NCBI GenBank assembly: GCA_021107435.1 | Contig: JAIOSV010000104.1 | Span: 1 to 64,000, forward strand | DNA from: Candidatus Sabulitectum sp. | GTDB taxonomy: Bacteria; Fermentibacterota; Fermentibacteria; Fermentibacterales; JCC-6 | Direction of reading: 5' to 3' | Length of the DNA stretch: 64,000 nucleotides | Shown here: piece after piece, positions 1 to 9,195 of the stretch | Numbering within the stretch: position 1 is the stretch's first letter | How the letters are laid out: every line of letters begins with the position of its first letter | The notes under the pieces: model-generated | What the model was told of the DNA's origin: nothing | What the model saw: the letters and a program-made list of their open reading frames with translations, nothing else | The model's database searches: none | Position numbers and translations under genes: made by a program

Positions 1-2
1 TG

Positions 3-455
3 AACCCCTCTATGATTATGAGAATGGCGCCTCCCTGGACAGAGACGGTTCAGGATAACCTTCTCTTCAACTTTGAACAGAGAATCACCACACTTACCGG
101 TCTTGCAGAATCGAGTGAAATAAGTGCTGCGGAATTCATTGCAGCAAGGGATACCCTCCTGGAGCGAGCGGAAACCTGGGCGGTACTTGAGATACTTCAG
201 GAAGATCAGGCATACCGTAACTATGATTATTACGGCTGGCCGTCGGAGGAAATGGATACAGACGCAATTCTGGAAAGGCTTGATCTTTCCTACAGAGCAG
301 CGCTGGATACTCTGAAAAAGCAGGAACCCGGTGAGAACACCGAGTATTTCCAGCTCGCAGTCCAGCAGCATGAAGAGTTCCTTCAGAAGTACAGCGAATT
401 TCAACTGGCTGCTCCTGCTCTCAAAATTCTTCTTATGGATCTTATTGAACCATAA
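3..455 (+). CDS. Secreted-protein paralog, 3' part only (gene cut by window edge)
   Basis: The reading frame is open to the left edge, so this is the C-terminal part of a gene that begins outside the window. About 150 residues are visible. They align closely with the second half of the next gene: both carry PPW then LFNFE, the block AAEFIAARDTLLERAET, a tyrosine-rich stretch, ERLDLSYRAALDTL and AVQQHEEFLQ. The visible part has no cysteine and looks alpha-helical. The next paralog follows after 25 bases, so the two are a tandem duplication and probably one transcript. I do not recognise the family. Its place upstream of a radical SAM enzyme makes a maturation substrate possible, but that is inference only. 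Confidence 0.75.
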   Translation, partial: NPSMIMRMAPPWTETVQDNLLFNFEQRITTLTGLAESSEISAAEFIAARDTLLERAETWAVLEILQEDQAYRNYDYYGWPSEEMDTDAILERLDLSYRAALDTLKKQEPGENTEYFQLAVQQHEEFLQKYSEFQLAAPALKILLMDLIEP

Positions 456-480
456 GCCATTCAGTAAAAGGAGGTAATTA

Positions 481-1281
481 ATGAGCAGACAGATTGCACT
501 GGGAGGATCACTTCTTTTAACCATTTCAGCAACAGCGGCAACCGCGCAACCTGCCGAGACCCGAACGATTCTCGAATCAGATGACTGGGAAACGCTGAAA
601 AGCATCTGGAGGCTGACAGACCGTGCCAGGTCAGCAAATAACTACTCTGAATTTACAGACGGCTCCTATGACTTCCCCATAGCCACGGTAAAAGGAGACT
701 CGCTTAACACTCTAATCGGTACTCTGTTTTCAGAAACAAACCTTGAGAACCCTCGAATTCAGACAGCGGTCTTTCTGATACAAAAAATCACACAAACCCG
801 GATTACGCGGCTCAGCAGACTCAACATGACAATGCTTACCCGAATGATTCCTCCCTGGACATTGCTTGTGCGGGAAAGTCAGCTCTTCAATTTTGAGGAC
901 AGGATAACTGCACTTACCAGTCTTGTAGACACCGGTGAAATTACCGCCGCGGAATTCATTGCTGCACGGGACACCCTTCTGGAAAGAGCGGAAACCCTGG
1001 CTGTTCTTGAGATACTGGAAGAGGTCTATGAACAGGCTGATTACGGCTATTACTCTGATCCTGTTGATGGGCTTGATACCGATATAATTTTAGAACGACT
1101 TGATCTCTCCTACAGAGCGGCGCTTGATACTCTGAGCAAGCAGGATCACGGGGAATACTTCGAACGCTATCAGATTGCTGTTCAACAACATGAGGAGTTT
1201 CTCCAGAGGTACAATGATTTCAAGGAAGCAAGGCCTGTTCTCCGGATCCTGCTTACCGACCTCATGGAGGCAAAAATTTGA
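481..1281 (+). CDS. Secreted helical protein, tandem paralog upstream of radical SAM enzyme
   Basis: 266 aa. ATG at 481 follows a near-perfect ribosome-binding site (AAAGGAGG, 468-475). Residues 1-23 form a signal peptide with a hydrophobic stretch ending near ATAQ, so the mature protein is periplasmic or extracellular. Residues from about 120 repeat the sequence of the preceding partial gene (PPW, FNFED, AAEFIAARDTLLERAE, ERLDLSYRAALDTL, QQHEEFLQ). The whole protein has no cysteine, and no known domain is recognisable. Its TGA stop overlaps the TTG start of the radical SAM gene, so translation of the two is coupled. This suggests joint function, for example as partner or substrate of that enzyme. 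The role is unknown. Confidence 0.85.
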   Translation: MSRQIALGGSLLLTISATAATAQPAETRTILESDDWETLKSIWRLTDRARSANNYSEFTDGSYDFPIATVKGDSLNTLIGTLFSETNLENPRIQTAVFLIQKITQTRITRLSRLNMTMLTRMIPPWTLLVRESQLFNFEDRITALTSLVDTGEITAAEFIAARDTLLERAETLAVLEILEEVYEQADYGYYSDPVDGLDTDIILERLDLSYRAALDTLSKQDHGEYFERYQIAVQQHEEFLQRYNDFKEARPVLRILLTDLMEAKI

Positions 1282-2210
1282 GTACCATGTGGTTTGCCTT
1301 CGAAGTAACAGAAAGGTGCAATCTCGACTGCGAATTCTGCTACAATGTGTGGCTGGAGAAAAACACAGTTGCCCACAGCGAACTCTCTCTGAACAATATT
1401 GAAAAAGTACTGTGCAATATTTCAAAGGCTCCCGGCGCCATGGGGGTAACTGTCACCGGGGGCGAACCTCTTCTCAGAGGTGATATTCCTGAGATTGTCA
1501 GACTATGCAGCAGGGCCGGGCTGAAGACAGCACTGGCCACAAACGGCACTCTGCTTACCCGAAAAGTAATAAAGGAACTCACAGGCAGCGGAGTACAACA
1601 CTTCGATATAGGCTTCACCGATCCCTCTGAGGAAACCAGGCTGGGGCTCACTGCAGCAGTAAAATCCGGATGCACTGTAACCGCTTCTATCTGCGTTCAC
1701 AACAACAACTACGAAAGGACAGGAATCCTCACCGAAATAGCTGCTGCCCTTGGGGCGGATGCAATTTCCCTCAACCGGTTCGTGCCGACGGGACGGGGAA
1801 AACATCATTTACAAAGTCTCCAGTTGAATAACAAAAACCTTCTTACAGCATTGGAACTTGCGAACAGCACAGCGATAACTGCCGGTATTTACATCTATAC
1901 CGGCATACCGGTTGAACCGTGCATTGCATCCAGTACCGAATTTCCCGGAATTGTCTTCTCCACCTGTCAGTGCGGTCGAACAAAATGGGCCATTAACCCC
2001 AGCGGCAACCTCCGTACCTGTGAGCAGAATACAGAAGTTCTTGGAAACCTGCTGAAAAACTCCTTCACCGAAATTATTAGCCGCAACGCCGGGACGATAA
2101 AGAAATTCAGAGAATGGAGACAATCGGAAAAATGTTTTCCCTGCACTCTACCGGGAGATTGCAGAGGCGGATGCAGGTTCGCGATTAGAACGAGTGCACA
2201 TGCTCTTTGA
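1278..2210 (+). CDS. Radical SAM/SPASM-type maturase
   Basis: 310 aa. The radical SAM cluster motif CNLDCEFC has cysteines at residues 14, 18 and 21, followed by the glycine-rich TGGEPLLR motif. The last third holds about nine further cysteines (an isolated Cys, CQC, a Cys before EQN, then CFPC and CRGGC). This is the pattern of SPASM/twitch domains that bind auxiliary Fe-S clusters in peptide- and protein-modifying enzymes. TTG at 1278 is chosen as start because it overlaps the upstream stop and lies 7 bases after ATGGAGG; ATG at 1287 is the alternative. Known relatives modify ribosomal peptides or activate sulfatases. The neighbours suggest a secreted protein target, but no short RiPP-like precursor was found nearby. 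Confidence 0.85.
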   Translation: MSTMWFAFEVTERCNLDCEFCYNVWLEKNTVAHSELSLNNIEKVLCNISKAPGAMGVTVTGGEPLLRGDIPEIVRLCSRAGLKTALATNGTLLTRKVIKELTGSGVQHFDIGFTDPSEETRLGLTAAVKSGCTVTASICVHNNNYERTGILTEIAAALGADAISLNRFVPTGRGKHHLQSLQLNNKNLLTALELANSTAITAGIYIYTGIPVEPCIASSTEFPGIVFSTCQCGRTKWAINPSGNLRTCEQNTEVLGNLLKNSFTEIISRNAGTIKKFREWRQSEKCFPCTLPGDCRGGCRFAIRTSAHAL

Positions 2211-2457
2211 GAAAATTCCAGAACCGCTCCAGAAAACACAGGCATCCCCTATATATGCACCCATCTGCCAGCCAGTAAGGCAAGTGAGTACAGCTCTTTA
2301 ACCCTACTTTGCAGCAGCCTTTCCCTGACCGAATCAGATTCCCATGGCGACAATCCAGCGTTGTCATTTATATTACTGGTGGACAAACACTGATAATTAG
2401 AGACTAACGGAAAGGTTCAGGGCTTTCTTTTGTTAACGCAAAATGGAGTGTAAGACA

Positions 2458-3327
2458 ATGAGGATAACCGCAATACTATTGGTACTTCTCTGCACAACCG
2501 TTCTGGCTGATTTCGTTGAGATAGGGATCGGCGGAACGGTAACGACCAACAGGCCATTCTGCGGCACTTGAGGGGTGGGACGAAGGTATCAGGTTCTGGT
2601 ACTCGAAGAAGAACTCAGTATTCCCGCTCTCATAAACAGAATTGAGCTTTTAAGCACACACGCGGGCTTTTCCACAGGCGACTACTACAATTTCAGAACG
2701 CTTCTCTGTGCCACCGAGGTAACCTCACTTACAAACTCCTTCAATACCAACTACGGTACGAATGAGCCCGATACAGTACTCCAGAAAGACACTCTGGAGA
2801 TTCACTGGAACAGCACCACCCCCGGATGGAACGGATTTGACTTCGATACGCCATTTCCTTTTGACGGCTCTTCAAGCCTGATAATCGAGTTCCAGTATCT
2901 GGGAAGCGCGTCTACCTGCGTTAACGTTAAAGCTGCCTCTTTGCCATCGGGGGAAAGATGCCTGGATGCCAGCCATCCATCAAGCTCTACCGGCTCCAAC
3001 ATGTCTTTTTACAACCGCATGCGCATATTCTACACACCAACCGGGATCGGCGAAAACCATGAAGGGTTGCTGGAACTTTCCCTCGAACCGGAGATCAACC
3101 CTCTGTCCATCCTTAGTCTCCGTGCGGTCTCACAGACAGAAAATCAGGGAGTTATAACCGCCTACGGAATCGACGGAAGACACCTGGGAACCGTGTGGGA
3201 AGGCACTCTTCACCCTGGAGAGAACTCTATCCTGGGAAACAGGTCAGGACTTCCTTCGGGAGTCTGTTTCCTGATTCTGAAAACCGCAGAATCAAGAGTG
3301 TCGACCAGGATACTGCTGCTGCCCTAA
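2458..3327 (+). pseudogene. Secreted protein with C-terminal sorting-like tail, interrupted by in-frame TGA
   Basis: ATG at 2458 (GGAG at 2444-2447) begins a clear signal peptide (MRITAILLVLLCTTVLA) and continues for 37 codons to TGA at 2569-2571. The same frame then runs on for about 250 codons to 3327. The protein resumes as GVGRRYQ and ends in a short beta-rich segment, YGIDGRHLG then SGVCFLIL, typical of Por/type-A sorting tails. Both halves therefore belong to one protein of about 289 residues. The TGA may be a nonsense mutation, a sequencing error or a recoded codon. Neighbouring genes use TGA as stop, so a changed genetic code is unlikely. A GTG at 2575 could restart translation, but that product would lack the signal peptide. 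Confidence 0.65.
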
Positions 3328-3359
3328 GACTGACAGCGGAACTGATATCCGCCCGTGCT

Positions 3360-4541
3360 TTAAGAAAAATATCTGCTTAACACTTCATGCAGACTGCTCA
3401 GGTTTGCTACCTGGACCCCGTTCTGTATTCTTGTTTCGCTGCCTCCATAGATCAGGATTCCATCATTTGCTCTGTCTATACTTGATTTGAATCTCTTCAA
3501 ACCTTTAAAAAAGTCTCTATTTACGGTTGCAGCAGATTTGATCTCCAGCGGAATCACGTCTGCTGCCTGTTGAATCACAAGATCTACTTCATTTCCATTG
3601 CTGTCACGATAAAACATAAGCCCGGGTCTGTTTTGACCCTTGTTGAAAAAGTACTTCATGACTTCAGTAACTATCATGTTCTCAAAAAGCATTCCACGCA
3701 GTGGATGAGTAGAAATCTGGTCAGGCGAATTTATGCCCATCAGGTACGCGGCAAGACCCACATCATAAAAATACAGCTTGGGTGATTTAACCAGTCGCTT
3801 TGAGATACTACTGAAAAAAGGAGGAAGCCTGAAGCAGATGTAACTGGCTTCAAGAAGAGACAGCCATTCCTTTACCGTAGGTTGTGCCACACCGGTATCA
3901 TTGCTCAGCCTGGTGTAGTTGATTATCTGACCTGTTCTTCCTCCGCACAAGCCCATAAATTTCTGAAAAACTGTCAGATCCTGCACCAAACTCAATTGCC
4001 GTACATCCCGCTCAATGTATGTGGCAACATAGTCGGACATTGCTTGAGTTGGGTTTAGGTCTCTGTGAAATATTCGCGGGTATCCACCACTGTAAATCCG
4101 GTTATCAATTTTTGAATCCGCCCAGTGAGTTGATATCTCTGTAAAAGAGAAAGGAAGAAGGGTCAGCAGTGCGGTTCTCCCTGCCAGTGATTGATTGACG
4201 GTATTTGATACACTCAGGTTTTGACTGCCCGTAAGAATGTATTTTCCTGCAAAGTTCGAAGCATCCACTTCAGGCTGGATATATGATACAAGATCGGGTG
4301 CGCGTTGAATCTCATCAAGAATTGCACCATCTGGAAATCGGGCAAGGAAACCCCTGGGATCATTCAATGCAAATTCACGGGTATCCGGTTCTTCAAGACT
4401 GATGTAAGCCATGTGTGGAAATACCATTCTGCACATAGTTGTTTTCCCCGATTGCCTTGGACCTGTGATGGTAACTACGGGGTACTTTTCTGCTAGATTC
4501 CTAAGCAAAGACTCTGATAATCGATGAATAAGTTTGGACAT
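3360..4541 (-). CDS. ATPase of the AAA_14/DUF4143 family
   Basis: 393 aa. The N-terminal P-loop ATPase has a Walker A motif GPRQSGKTT near residues 27-35, and ILDEIQ is the Walker B region near residue 75. A sensor-like LTGSQN follows. The C-terminal half carries the nuclease-like fold of DUF4143 proteins: GMLFENMIVTEVMKYF, then NEVDLVI and PLEIKSA. The length is normal for the family. These genes are common, poorly understood accessory genes that are often mobile or linked to defence and toxin-antitoxin islands. It stands alone on the minus strand beside decayed transposases, which fits an acquired island. Its function is not established. Confidence 0.9.
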   Translation of the reverse strand: MSKLIHRLSESLLRNLAEKYPVVTITGPRQSGKTTMCRMVFPHMAYISLEEPDTREFALNDPRGFLARFPDGAILDEIQRAPDLVSYIQPEVDASNFAGKYILTGSQNLSVSNTVNQSLAGRTALLTLLPFSFTEISTHWADSKIDNRIYSGGYPRIFHRDLNPTQAMSDYVATYIERDVRQLSLVQDLTVFQKFMGLCGGRTGQIINYTRLSNDTGVAQPTVKEWLSLLEASYICFRLPPFFSSISKRLVKSPKLYFYDVGLAAYLMGINSPDQISTHPLRGMLFENMIVTEVMKYFFNKGQNRPGLMFYRDSNGNEVDLVIQQAADVIPLEIKSAATVNRDFFKGLKRFKSSIDRANDGILIYGGSETRIQNGVQVANLSSLHEVLSRYFS

Positions 4542-4646
4542 TTCTACTCCATTTTATGCAATCATAAGATTCGATCTTCGATCTACATAAAACAAAAGCG
4601 TATTCAGGTCAAGTGTCGCTGTCCGGAAAATACTTCGGCCCTGCAG

Positions 4647-4751
4647 CTAATCCCTATCAGTCTCTTCACCTTTGAAGCCAACATAAACCCAGATATAGCC
4701 AGCTTTTAGTATCAGGATATTCCCTGTAACCAGAGAAATGAATTTCTTCAT
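4647..4751 (-). CDS. Possible 34-residue membrane peptide
   Basis: A short frame begins with ATG at 4751, 5 bases after an AAGGAAA ribosome-binding site, and ends at TAG. The peptide has a basic start (MKKF), a hydrophobic centre and the acidic end EETDRD, as in a single membrane segment. No family is recognised. It sits in the degraded interval between the ATPase gene and an IS630 remnant, so it may be a fragment or chance. The rest of 4542-4872 shows no gene I can support. Confidence 0.25.
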   Translation of the reverse strand: MKKFISLVTGNILILKAGYIWVYVGFKGEETDRD

Positions 4752-4872
4752 TGAATTTCCTTCAGGGCATTTTATACTGCATGTTACAGATGCAGGTGCG
4801 GTGGTACGTAGAAAACTCACGTTAGAGGATTCGAGTCTAAGGGAACTACCAAATAAATATTGAGCCAAACAC

Positions 4873-5066
4873 ACCCAGGCCCAATTCACGTATTGCAAGA
4901 AGCATGCTTTCTGGATGAATTTGCTTGAAACTTGCTTTTCGAAAATAGCATGGTCTTTCCTTAGCACATTCGTGCTGGCTCAAAAGAAGAGCTCAAAGAG
5001 AGAATTCTTCAGGAGATCTCGAAGACAAACGCTGAGCCTGATATACACCCGCTGGAAGAATTATGA
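4873..5066 (+). mobile_element. IS630-family transposase remnant (C-terminal end, frameshifted)
   Basis: Two adjoining frames together encode the typical end of an IS630/Tc1-mariner-type transposase. First comes KHAFWMNLLETCFSK, resembling the KHxSWLNxIE(x)FS motif that carries the last acidic residue of the DDE triad, then AWSFL. After a frameshift near 4965 the adjacent frame reads HIRAGSKEELKERI and ends at TGA (5064-5066). The N-terminal catalytic part is missing and no terminal repeats were identified, so the element is dead. It supports reading 3.4-6.4 kb as an insertion-prone region. Confidence 0.6.
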
Positions 5067-5181
5067 CTTCCGTGTACCGCATTTAAAAGGTATAGGGGCC
5101 GGAGCCATTGACCGTATTAATCACACGGCATATCTTATGTGCGAAGACTTATAATGCTATTTGTATCTGGAAGGGGAATGA

Positions 5182-5583
5182 ATGAATATATTATTAGCGG
5201 CGATGATGGTAATGTCGATAATTGCTCCGACAGGAGACATGAGTGTACCTGACGGGTCTAATTATGAGAATGCATACTATGTTGTGCATGGCAATCCTAC
5301 ATTTGGATCAAATGTTGACTATGTGCTTATTGAACGGATACGTAGTAATGGACAGGTTGCTTCTACTTGTGCAATTCAATTTAGTGGAGATCATTACTAT
5401 ATGGGGTTTCCTGGTCTTTATTTTCCGATAAGAATAAGAGCAACGGCATATAGGAACGGTAACCTAGTAGGGACTCAGTCCACTCCATTCCTGACAGAAA
5501 ATGATTTTGTAGAAGGACTATATCCTTTTGAATACATCTACTCACCTCATTGTGTTCCTCAGTCGGCTTCAATAGGTATCTAG
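5182..5583 (+). CDS. Small secreted protein of unknown function
   Basis: 133 aa. ATG at 5182 lies 5 bases after AAGGGG (5171-5176). The N-terminus (MNILLAAMMVMSIIA) looks like a short signal peptide, and the remainder is beta-rich with many tyrosines and two or three cysteines. No family is recognised. It is a single-gene unit, flanked upstream by a transposase remnant and closed downstream by a clear hairpin terminator, which argues that it is expressed. Its base composition is more AT-rich than the core genes of the window, so transfer is possible. Confidence 0.6.
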   Translation: MNILLAAMMVMSIIAPTGDMSVPDGSNYENAYYVVHGNPTFGSNVDYVLIERIRSNGQVASTCAIQFSGDHYYMGFPGLYFPIRIRATAYRNGNLVGTQSTPFLTENDFVEGLYPFEYIYSPHCVPQSASIGI

Positions 5584-5626
5584 CGTGAGCTTCCTATGAA
5601 ATAGGGAATTCCAGAAAGCCTTGATG

Positions 5627-5669
5627 CCGTAACTCGCTTCAACTGAGGCGGTTACGGTATTTCTTTTTT
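5627..5669 (+). terminator. Rho-independent terminator after the small secreted protein
   Basis: CCGTAAC (5627-5633) pairs with GTTACGG (5651-5657). Inner bases CGC/GCG can extend the stem. The T-rich stretch TATTTCTTTTTT follows directly. It lies 44 bases after the stop of the gene ending at 5583. Confidence 0.75.
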
Positions 5670-5777
5670 GCCGTTTTTATGTATACACTAACTATAATGG
5701 GTTATTGGGCTAGATAATATCGTGATACTGAGTATAATACGGCGTGATTGATTTGTATGTATGGCACTGGATGAAAT

Positions 5778-6318
5778 GGTGGTGTCAAGCCTTCGATTCA
5801 ATCCATAACATCAAGAGAGCAAAAGTACTGGTATATCGTTGAGTCAAGAAGAGTTAATGGGAAACCCAGACCTATAGTTCTTGAATATCTTGGTAAGCCG
5901 GAAACTCTTCTCAAAAGACTTCGGGGACTCTCTGAGAATTACACAATCAAGTCTTATTCTCATGGTGCGGTAGTTGCACTTCTTGATATCGCTCAAAAGC
6001 TTGATATGCCTTCCATCATCAATCAGCACATAAAATCTCAGCGACCCTACATAGCTGAGAGACCTGTTCGCCATAAGCTCACTACCGGAATAACTTTCTT
6101 GCTGGCAATTGGTAGAGTATGTAAACCCAAAAGTAAAGAAGGATGGTGGGACTGAGCAAGAACCACTTCAAGCGAGTACCTGCTCAGAATAGCTCTCAGC
6201 TAGGTAAACAGCAAACATTTCTGGGATATGATGGATTCTCTCCCAGTTGGAGCTATTGAGAAGATTGAGTATGAGTTATTGCGAAGAGCCCGCGCAATCT
6301 ACAGACTGTGTTTGCCTG
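5778..6318 (+). mobile_element. IS1634-like transposase remnant (N-terminal part with stops)
   Basis: One frame encodes the N-terminal region of an IS1634/IS4-type transposase: KYWYIVESRRVNGKPRP, VLEYLGKPE, then SHGAVVALLDIA, RPVRHKLTTGITFLLAIGR, KSKEGWWD. TGA at 6153 follows WWD, where relatives continue, and the same frame resumes with a further TAG. It goes on through HFWDMMDSLP and EYELLRR. No start codon, catalytic C-terminal part or inverted repeats could be found. The element is a decayed fragment next to the hcp operon. Region 5670-5777 shows nothing I can name. Confidence 0.65.
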
Positions 6319-6339
6319 ATTCACTATTCCCGAGCAAGC

Positions 6340-6371
6340 ACAGGCCGCCGACACCCGGTGCCGTGGCCTGT
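6340..6371 (-). terminator. Hairpin downstream of hcp, possible terminator
   Basis: ACAGGCC (6340-6346) pairs with GGCCTGT (6365-6371), with further GC-rich pairing inside. It lies 21 bases beyond the hcp stop on the minus strand. No T-tract follows on that strand, so a terminator role is uncertain; a remnant repeat is also possible. Confidence 0.3.
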
Positions 6372-6391
6372 ACTCTCTACCTTCAGCAGAA

Positions 6392-8011
6392 CTAGCTGAT
6401 CAGGTTTTTGATGTCGTCTTCAACTGTAGTAATTCCGGCAATGCCGAAGTTTTCAACAAGAACATTCACCACCGCAGGTGAAAGAAATGCCGGAAGTGTG
6501 GGCCCCAGGTGGATATTCTTTACCCCAAGGTGCAGAAGAGCAAGCAGTACTGTTACCGCCTTCTGCTCGTACCAGGCAATGTTGTAAACGATTGGCAGAT
6601 CATTGATGTCATCAAGCCCGAATACTTCTTTAAGCTTCATGGCGATAAGCGCAAGGGAATAGCTGTCGTTGCACTGTCCCGCGTCAAGAACACGGGGGAT
6701 ACCACCGATGTCACCGAGATCAAGCTTGTTGTAACGGAATTTCGCGCAACCGGCAGTAAGAATTACAGTATCTTTCGGAAGAGCCTTAGCGAAATCCGTG
6801 TAGTAGTTTCTGCCCTTCTGACGACCGTCGCAACCGGCCATAACGACAAACTTCCTGATTGCGCCGGACTTAACCGCGGCAACAATCTTATCCGCAAGGG
6901 CAAACACCTGGTTATGGGCGAATCCGCCAACGATGCTGCCGGTTTCAATCTCTGTGGGAGCAGGAAGGGTTTTAGCCATGGCTATGATTTCAGAGAAATC
7001 CTTTACTCCACCTTCTGGTCTGTCAGCAACGCTCTTTACGCCAGGGAATGAAACAAGTCCTGTTGTAAACACCCGGTCAGTATAGGACTGCTTCGGAGGA
7101 ACGAGGCAGTTTGTGGTCATAAGAATGGGACCGTTGAAGGAAGCGAACTCCTTGTCCTGGAGCCACCATGCATTCCCGTAGTTGCCTGCGAAATTGTCAT
7201 AGTTCCTGAAAGCGGGATAGTAGTTCGCGGGAAGCATCTCTCCGTGGGTGTAAACATCTACGCCTGTTCTCTGTGTCTGCTTCAAAAGTTCTTCCATGTC
7301 CTTTAGATCATGACCTGAAATAAGGATTGCGGGATTGTTCCGGACACCGATATTCACTTCAGTAATTCCCGGGTTTCCGTAGGTTTCCGTGTTTGCCCTG
7401 TCAAGTATAGCCATGGCGCCCACTGCAGCTTCACCGGTCTTCATAACAAGGGCGATCATTTCATCAACGCTGAGATCCTTTGTTGTTGAGGCAAGTCCTT
7501 CAATCATAAAGTCAAACACGGCCTGATCCTCAAAGCCAAGAACAAATGCATGATCCGCATAAGCCGCGACTCCCTTAAGGCCATATGTGAGAAGCTCGCG
7601 CAGAGACCGGACATCCTCGTTTACGGTAGAGAGAACTCCAATGTTATCGGCTTTTTTGAGAAAGCCTTCTTTTGTATTCGCAGTCCAAACTGCGCAGTCA
7701 TGCAGGTCTCCGCTGACATTGTACTTTGCTTTAATCTTATCACGGAGAACTAATCCCTGCTTAATGATATCGACAAGATTGTCGTCATTGAAGTTGACAT
7801 TCGTGATTGTTGTGAAAAGTGCTTTTGTAACGAAATGACTGACTTCGTTGTCAATCCTGCCTGCTTTTTCCGCAATGACGCTGATTCCTTTTGCGGTGTA
7901 GATAAGAAGGTCCTGAAGAATTGCTGTGTCTCCCCTTTTCCCGCAGATTCCGTTTACAGTACACCCCTTGTTACCCAGGGTTTCCTGGCATTGATAGCAG
8001 AACATACTCAT
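6392..8011 (-). CDS. hcp: Hybrid-cluster protein (hydroxylamine/NO reductase)
   Basis: 539 aa. The N-terminus has CYQCQE with cysteines at residues 5, 8, 17 and 23 for the proximal Fe-S cluster. The C-terminal half has the hybrid-cluster motifs [22 protein letters not shown] and DAGQCND. Length matches the short-spaced class found in anaerobes. The family reduces hydroxylamine in vitro and is now regarded mainly as an NO reductase protecting against nitrosative stress. It is the third gene of an Rrf2-ferredoxin-hcp operon, 10 bases after the preceding stop, with ribosome-binding site GGGAGA before ATG. Control by the Rrf2 regulator is inferred from the operator upstream. Confidence 0.97.
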   Translation of the reverse strand: MSMFCYQCQETLGNKGCTVNGICGKRGDTAILQDLLIYTAKGISVIAEKAGRIDNEVSHFVTKALFTTITNVNFNDDNLVDIIKQGLVLRDKIKAKYNVSGDLHDCAVWTANTKEGFLKKADNIGVLSTVNEDVRSLRELLTYGLKGVAAYADHAFVLGFEDQAVFDFMIEGLASTTKDLSVDEMIALVMKTGEAAVGAMAILDRANTETYGNPGITEVNIGVRNNPAILISGHDLKDMEELLKQTQRTGVDVYTHGEMLPANYYPAFRNYDNFAGNYGNAWWLQDKEFASFNGPILMTTNCLVPPKQSYTDRVFTTGLVSFPGVKSVADRPEGGVKDFSEIIAMAKTLPAPTEIETGSIVGGFAHNQVFALADKIVAAVKSGAIRKFVVMAGCDGRQKGRNYYTDFAKALPKDTVILTAGCAKFRYNKLDLGDIGGIPRVLDAGQCNDSYSLALIAMKLKEVFGLDDINDLPIVYNIAWYEQKAVTVLLALLHLGVKNIHLGPTLPAFLSPAVVNVLVENFGIAGITTVEDDIKNLIS

Positions 8012-8021
8012 GATAATCTCC

Positions 8022-8729
8022 CTACTTTTCTTCCAGGATCTCGCCCCGGACTCCTATTTTTACCCTTCGATACGGAATTACTTTGCCTGAAAGAGCCAGG
8101 GCTTTTTCAACCATGGCCACCAGACCGGAGCAGCATGGAACCTCCATGTGCACCACTGTTACACTGGCAATACTGTTGTACTTCATTATCTCTGTCAGCT
8201 TTTCCAGATACCCCTCTGTCCTGTCCAGTTTCGGACAGGCAATAACTACCTTTCTGCCTTTTAAAAACTTTGCATGAAATTCTCCGAAAGCCACCGGAAC
8301 GCAACTTGCAGCTATCAGAAGGTCAGCATTCTGCCAGTATGGCGCCTCCGGACTTACAAGGTGCAACTGAACAGGCCACTGTTCAAGCATGGACGTCTTG
8401 AGTTGAAGAGTATCCGATTTTATTTCTCCAGATTTGAAACTCATCGCCTTTGTGCCCGGGCATCCTGATAAAACAGGTTGAGGTTTGTTCACTGCTTCAG
8501 CACGAGCCATTGCAGCCACTCCATCAAAAGCGTCAGCTTCTCTCTCCTCAATGGTTATAGCACCTCTGGGACAGTCTCCGAGACAGTCGCCCAGACCATC
8601 GCAGAAAGAGTCTTTGACAAGCCTGGCTTTCCCGTTCACAATCTGCAGAGCACCCTCAGAACAAGAGGGAACGCAGAGACCGCAACCGTCGCACTTTTCC
8701 TCATTTATCCTGATGATCTTCCTTTTCAT
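8022..8729 (-). CDS. 4Fe-4S ferredoxin-type protein linked to Hcp
   Basis: 235 aa. Two ferredoxin cluster motifs lie at the N-terminus: [11 protein letters not shown] (residues 13-23) and [12 protein letters not shown] (about 43-54). The remaining 170 residues hold further cysteines (SGCPG, AASCVP, IACPKLD, VPCCSG) that may bind another metal site. Proteins of this build are commonly encoded beside hcp in anaerobes and are thought to deliver electrons to it. The ATG overlaps the Rrf2 stop as ATGA (8726-8729), showing translational coupling. The partner role is inferred from gene order and family knowledge. Confidence 0.9.
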   Translation of the reverse strand: MKRKIIRINEEKCDGCGLCVPSCSEGALQIVNGKARLVKDSFCDGLGDCLGDCPRGAITIEEREADAFDGVAAMARAEAVNKPQPVLSGCPGTKAMSFKSGEIKSDTLQLKTSMLEQWPVQLHLVSPEAPYWQNADLLIAASCVPVAFGEFHAKFLKGRKVVIACPKLDRTEGYLEKLTEIMKYNSIASVTVVHMEVPCCSGLVAMVEKALALSGKVIPYRRVKIGVRGEILEEK

Positions 8730-9166
8730 TTCGTTACAATCCCTTCAAAGCTGAAACCATCTTTGATGAAATCTGCCAGAGTAACAGAGCCCAGATGCTT
8801 TACAATCAAATCATCCGCCTCAGACATCAGGCCGCTGAAAAGACACTTTTTCAATGAACAGCGCTTCTTTCTGCCGAAGAGGCATCCGGAAGTATCAAGC
8901 TCTCCATCCACCGTTGTGCAGATATCAAGCAAAGACACTTTTGCCGGTTCCGCCAAAAGAGTATACCCTCCTCCGGGTCCCCTCAGCGCCCTGACATATC
9001 CGCTTTTCAGAAGCCTCTGCATAACCTTGGACGAGTGGTTGGCACTGATACCGAAAACTTCAGCGATTCGAGTGTTGCTTATTGATTCTCCCTTCTTTTC
9101 CGCAAGAAAAATAAGAGCATGCATTGCAATTGAAGCTGCCTCTGAAATTCTTAATACCTGTTTCAT
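8726..9166 (-). CDS. Rrf2-family Fe-S transcriptional regulator
   Basis: 146 aa from ATG at 9166, preceded by GAGAAAGAGAC. The N-terminal winged helix has the family pattern ISEAASIAMHALIFLA, then IAEVFGIS and GGYTLLA. Three cysteines in GCLFGRKKRCSLKKC match the Fe-S ligands of NsrR/IscR-type members. Such regulators sense NO, oxygen or cluster status. The gene heads the operon with the ferredoxin-like protein and hcp, so NO-responsive autoregulation is likely. A longer frame reaching 9208 is rejected because it would cover the operator and the -10 region. Confidence 0.92.
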   Translation of the reverse strand: MKQVLRISEAASIAMHALIFLAEKKGESISNTRIAEVFGISANHSSKVMQRLLKSGYVRALRGPGGGYTLLAEPAKVSLLDICTTVDGELDTSGCLFGRKKRCSLKKCLFSGLMSEADDLIVKHLGSVTLADFIKDGFSFEGIVTK

Positions 9167-9195
9167 GTTGTCTCTTTCTCTATTGGTATAATGGT

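Noticed and set aside
2569-2571. In-frame TGA as selenocysteine or altered genetic code
   Set aside because: Other genes nearby end with TGA, no SECIS-like hairpin with a GU-rich loop is convincing just downstream, and the family position does not call for Cys.
4829-4850. tRNA T-arm-like sequence (GGATTCGAGTC)
   Set aside because: No acceptor, D or anticodon arms can be folded around it.
6509-7051. 180-codon open frame opposite hcp
   Set aside because: It is a shadow of hcp on the other strand with no ribosome-binding site or protein-like features.
8478-9191. 237-codon open frame opposite the ferredoxin and Rrf2 genes
   Set aside because: Shadow frame covering two well-supported minus-strand genes.
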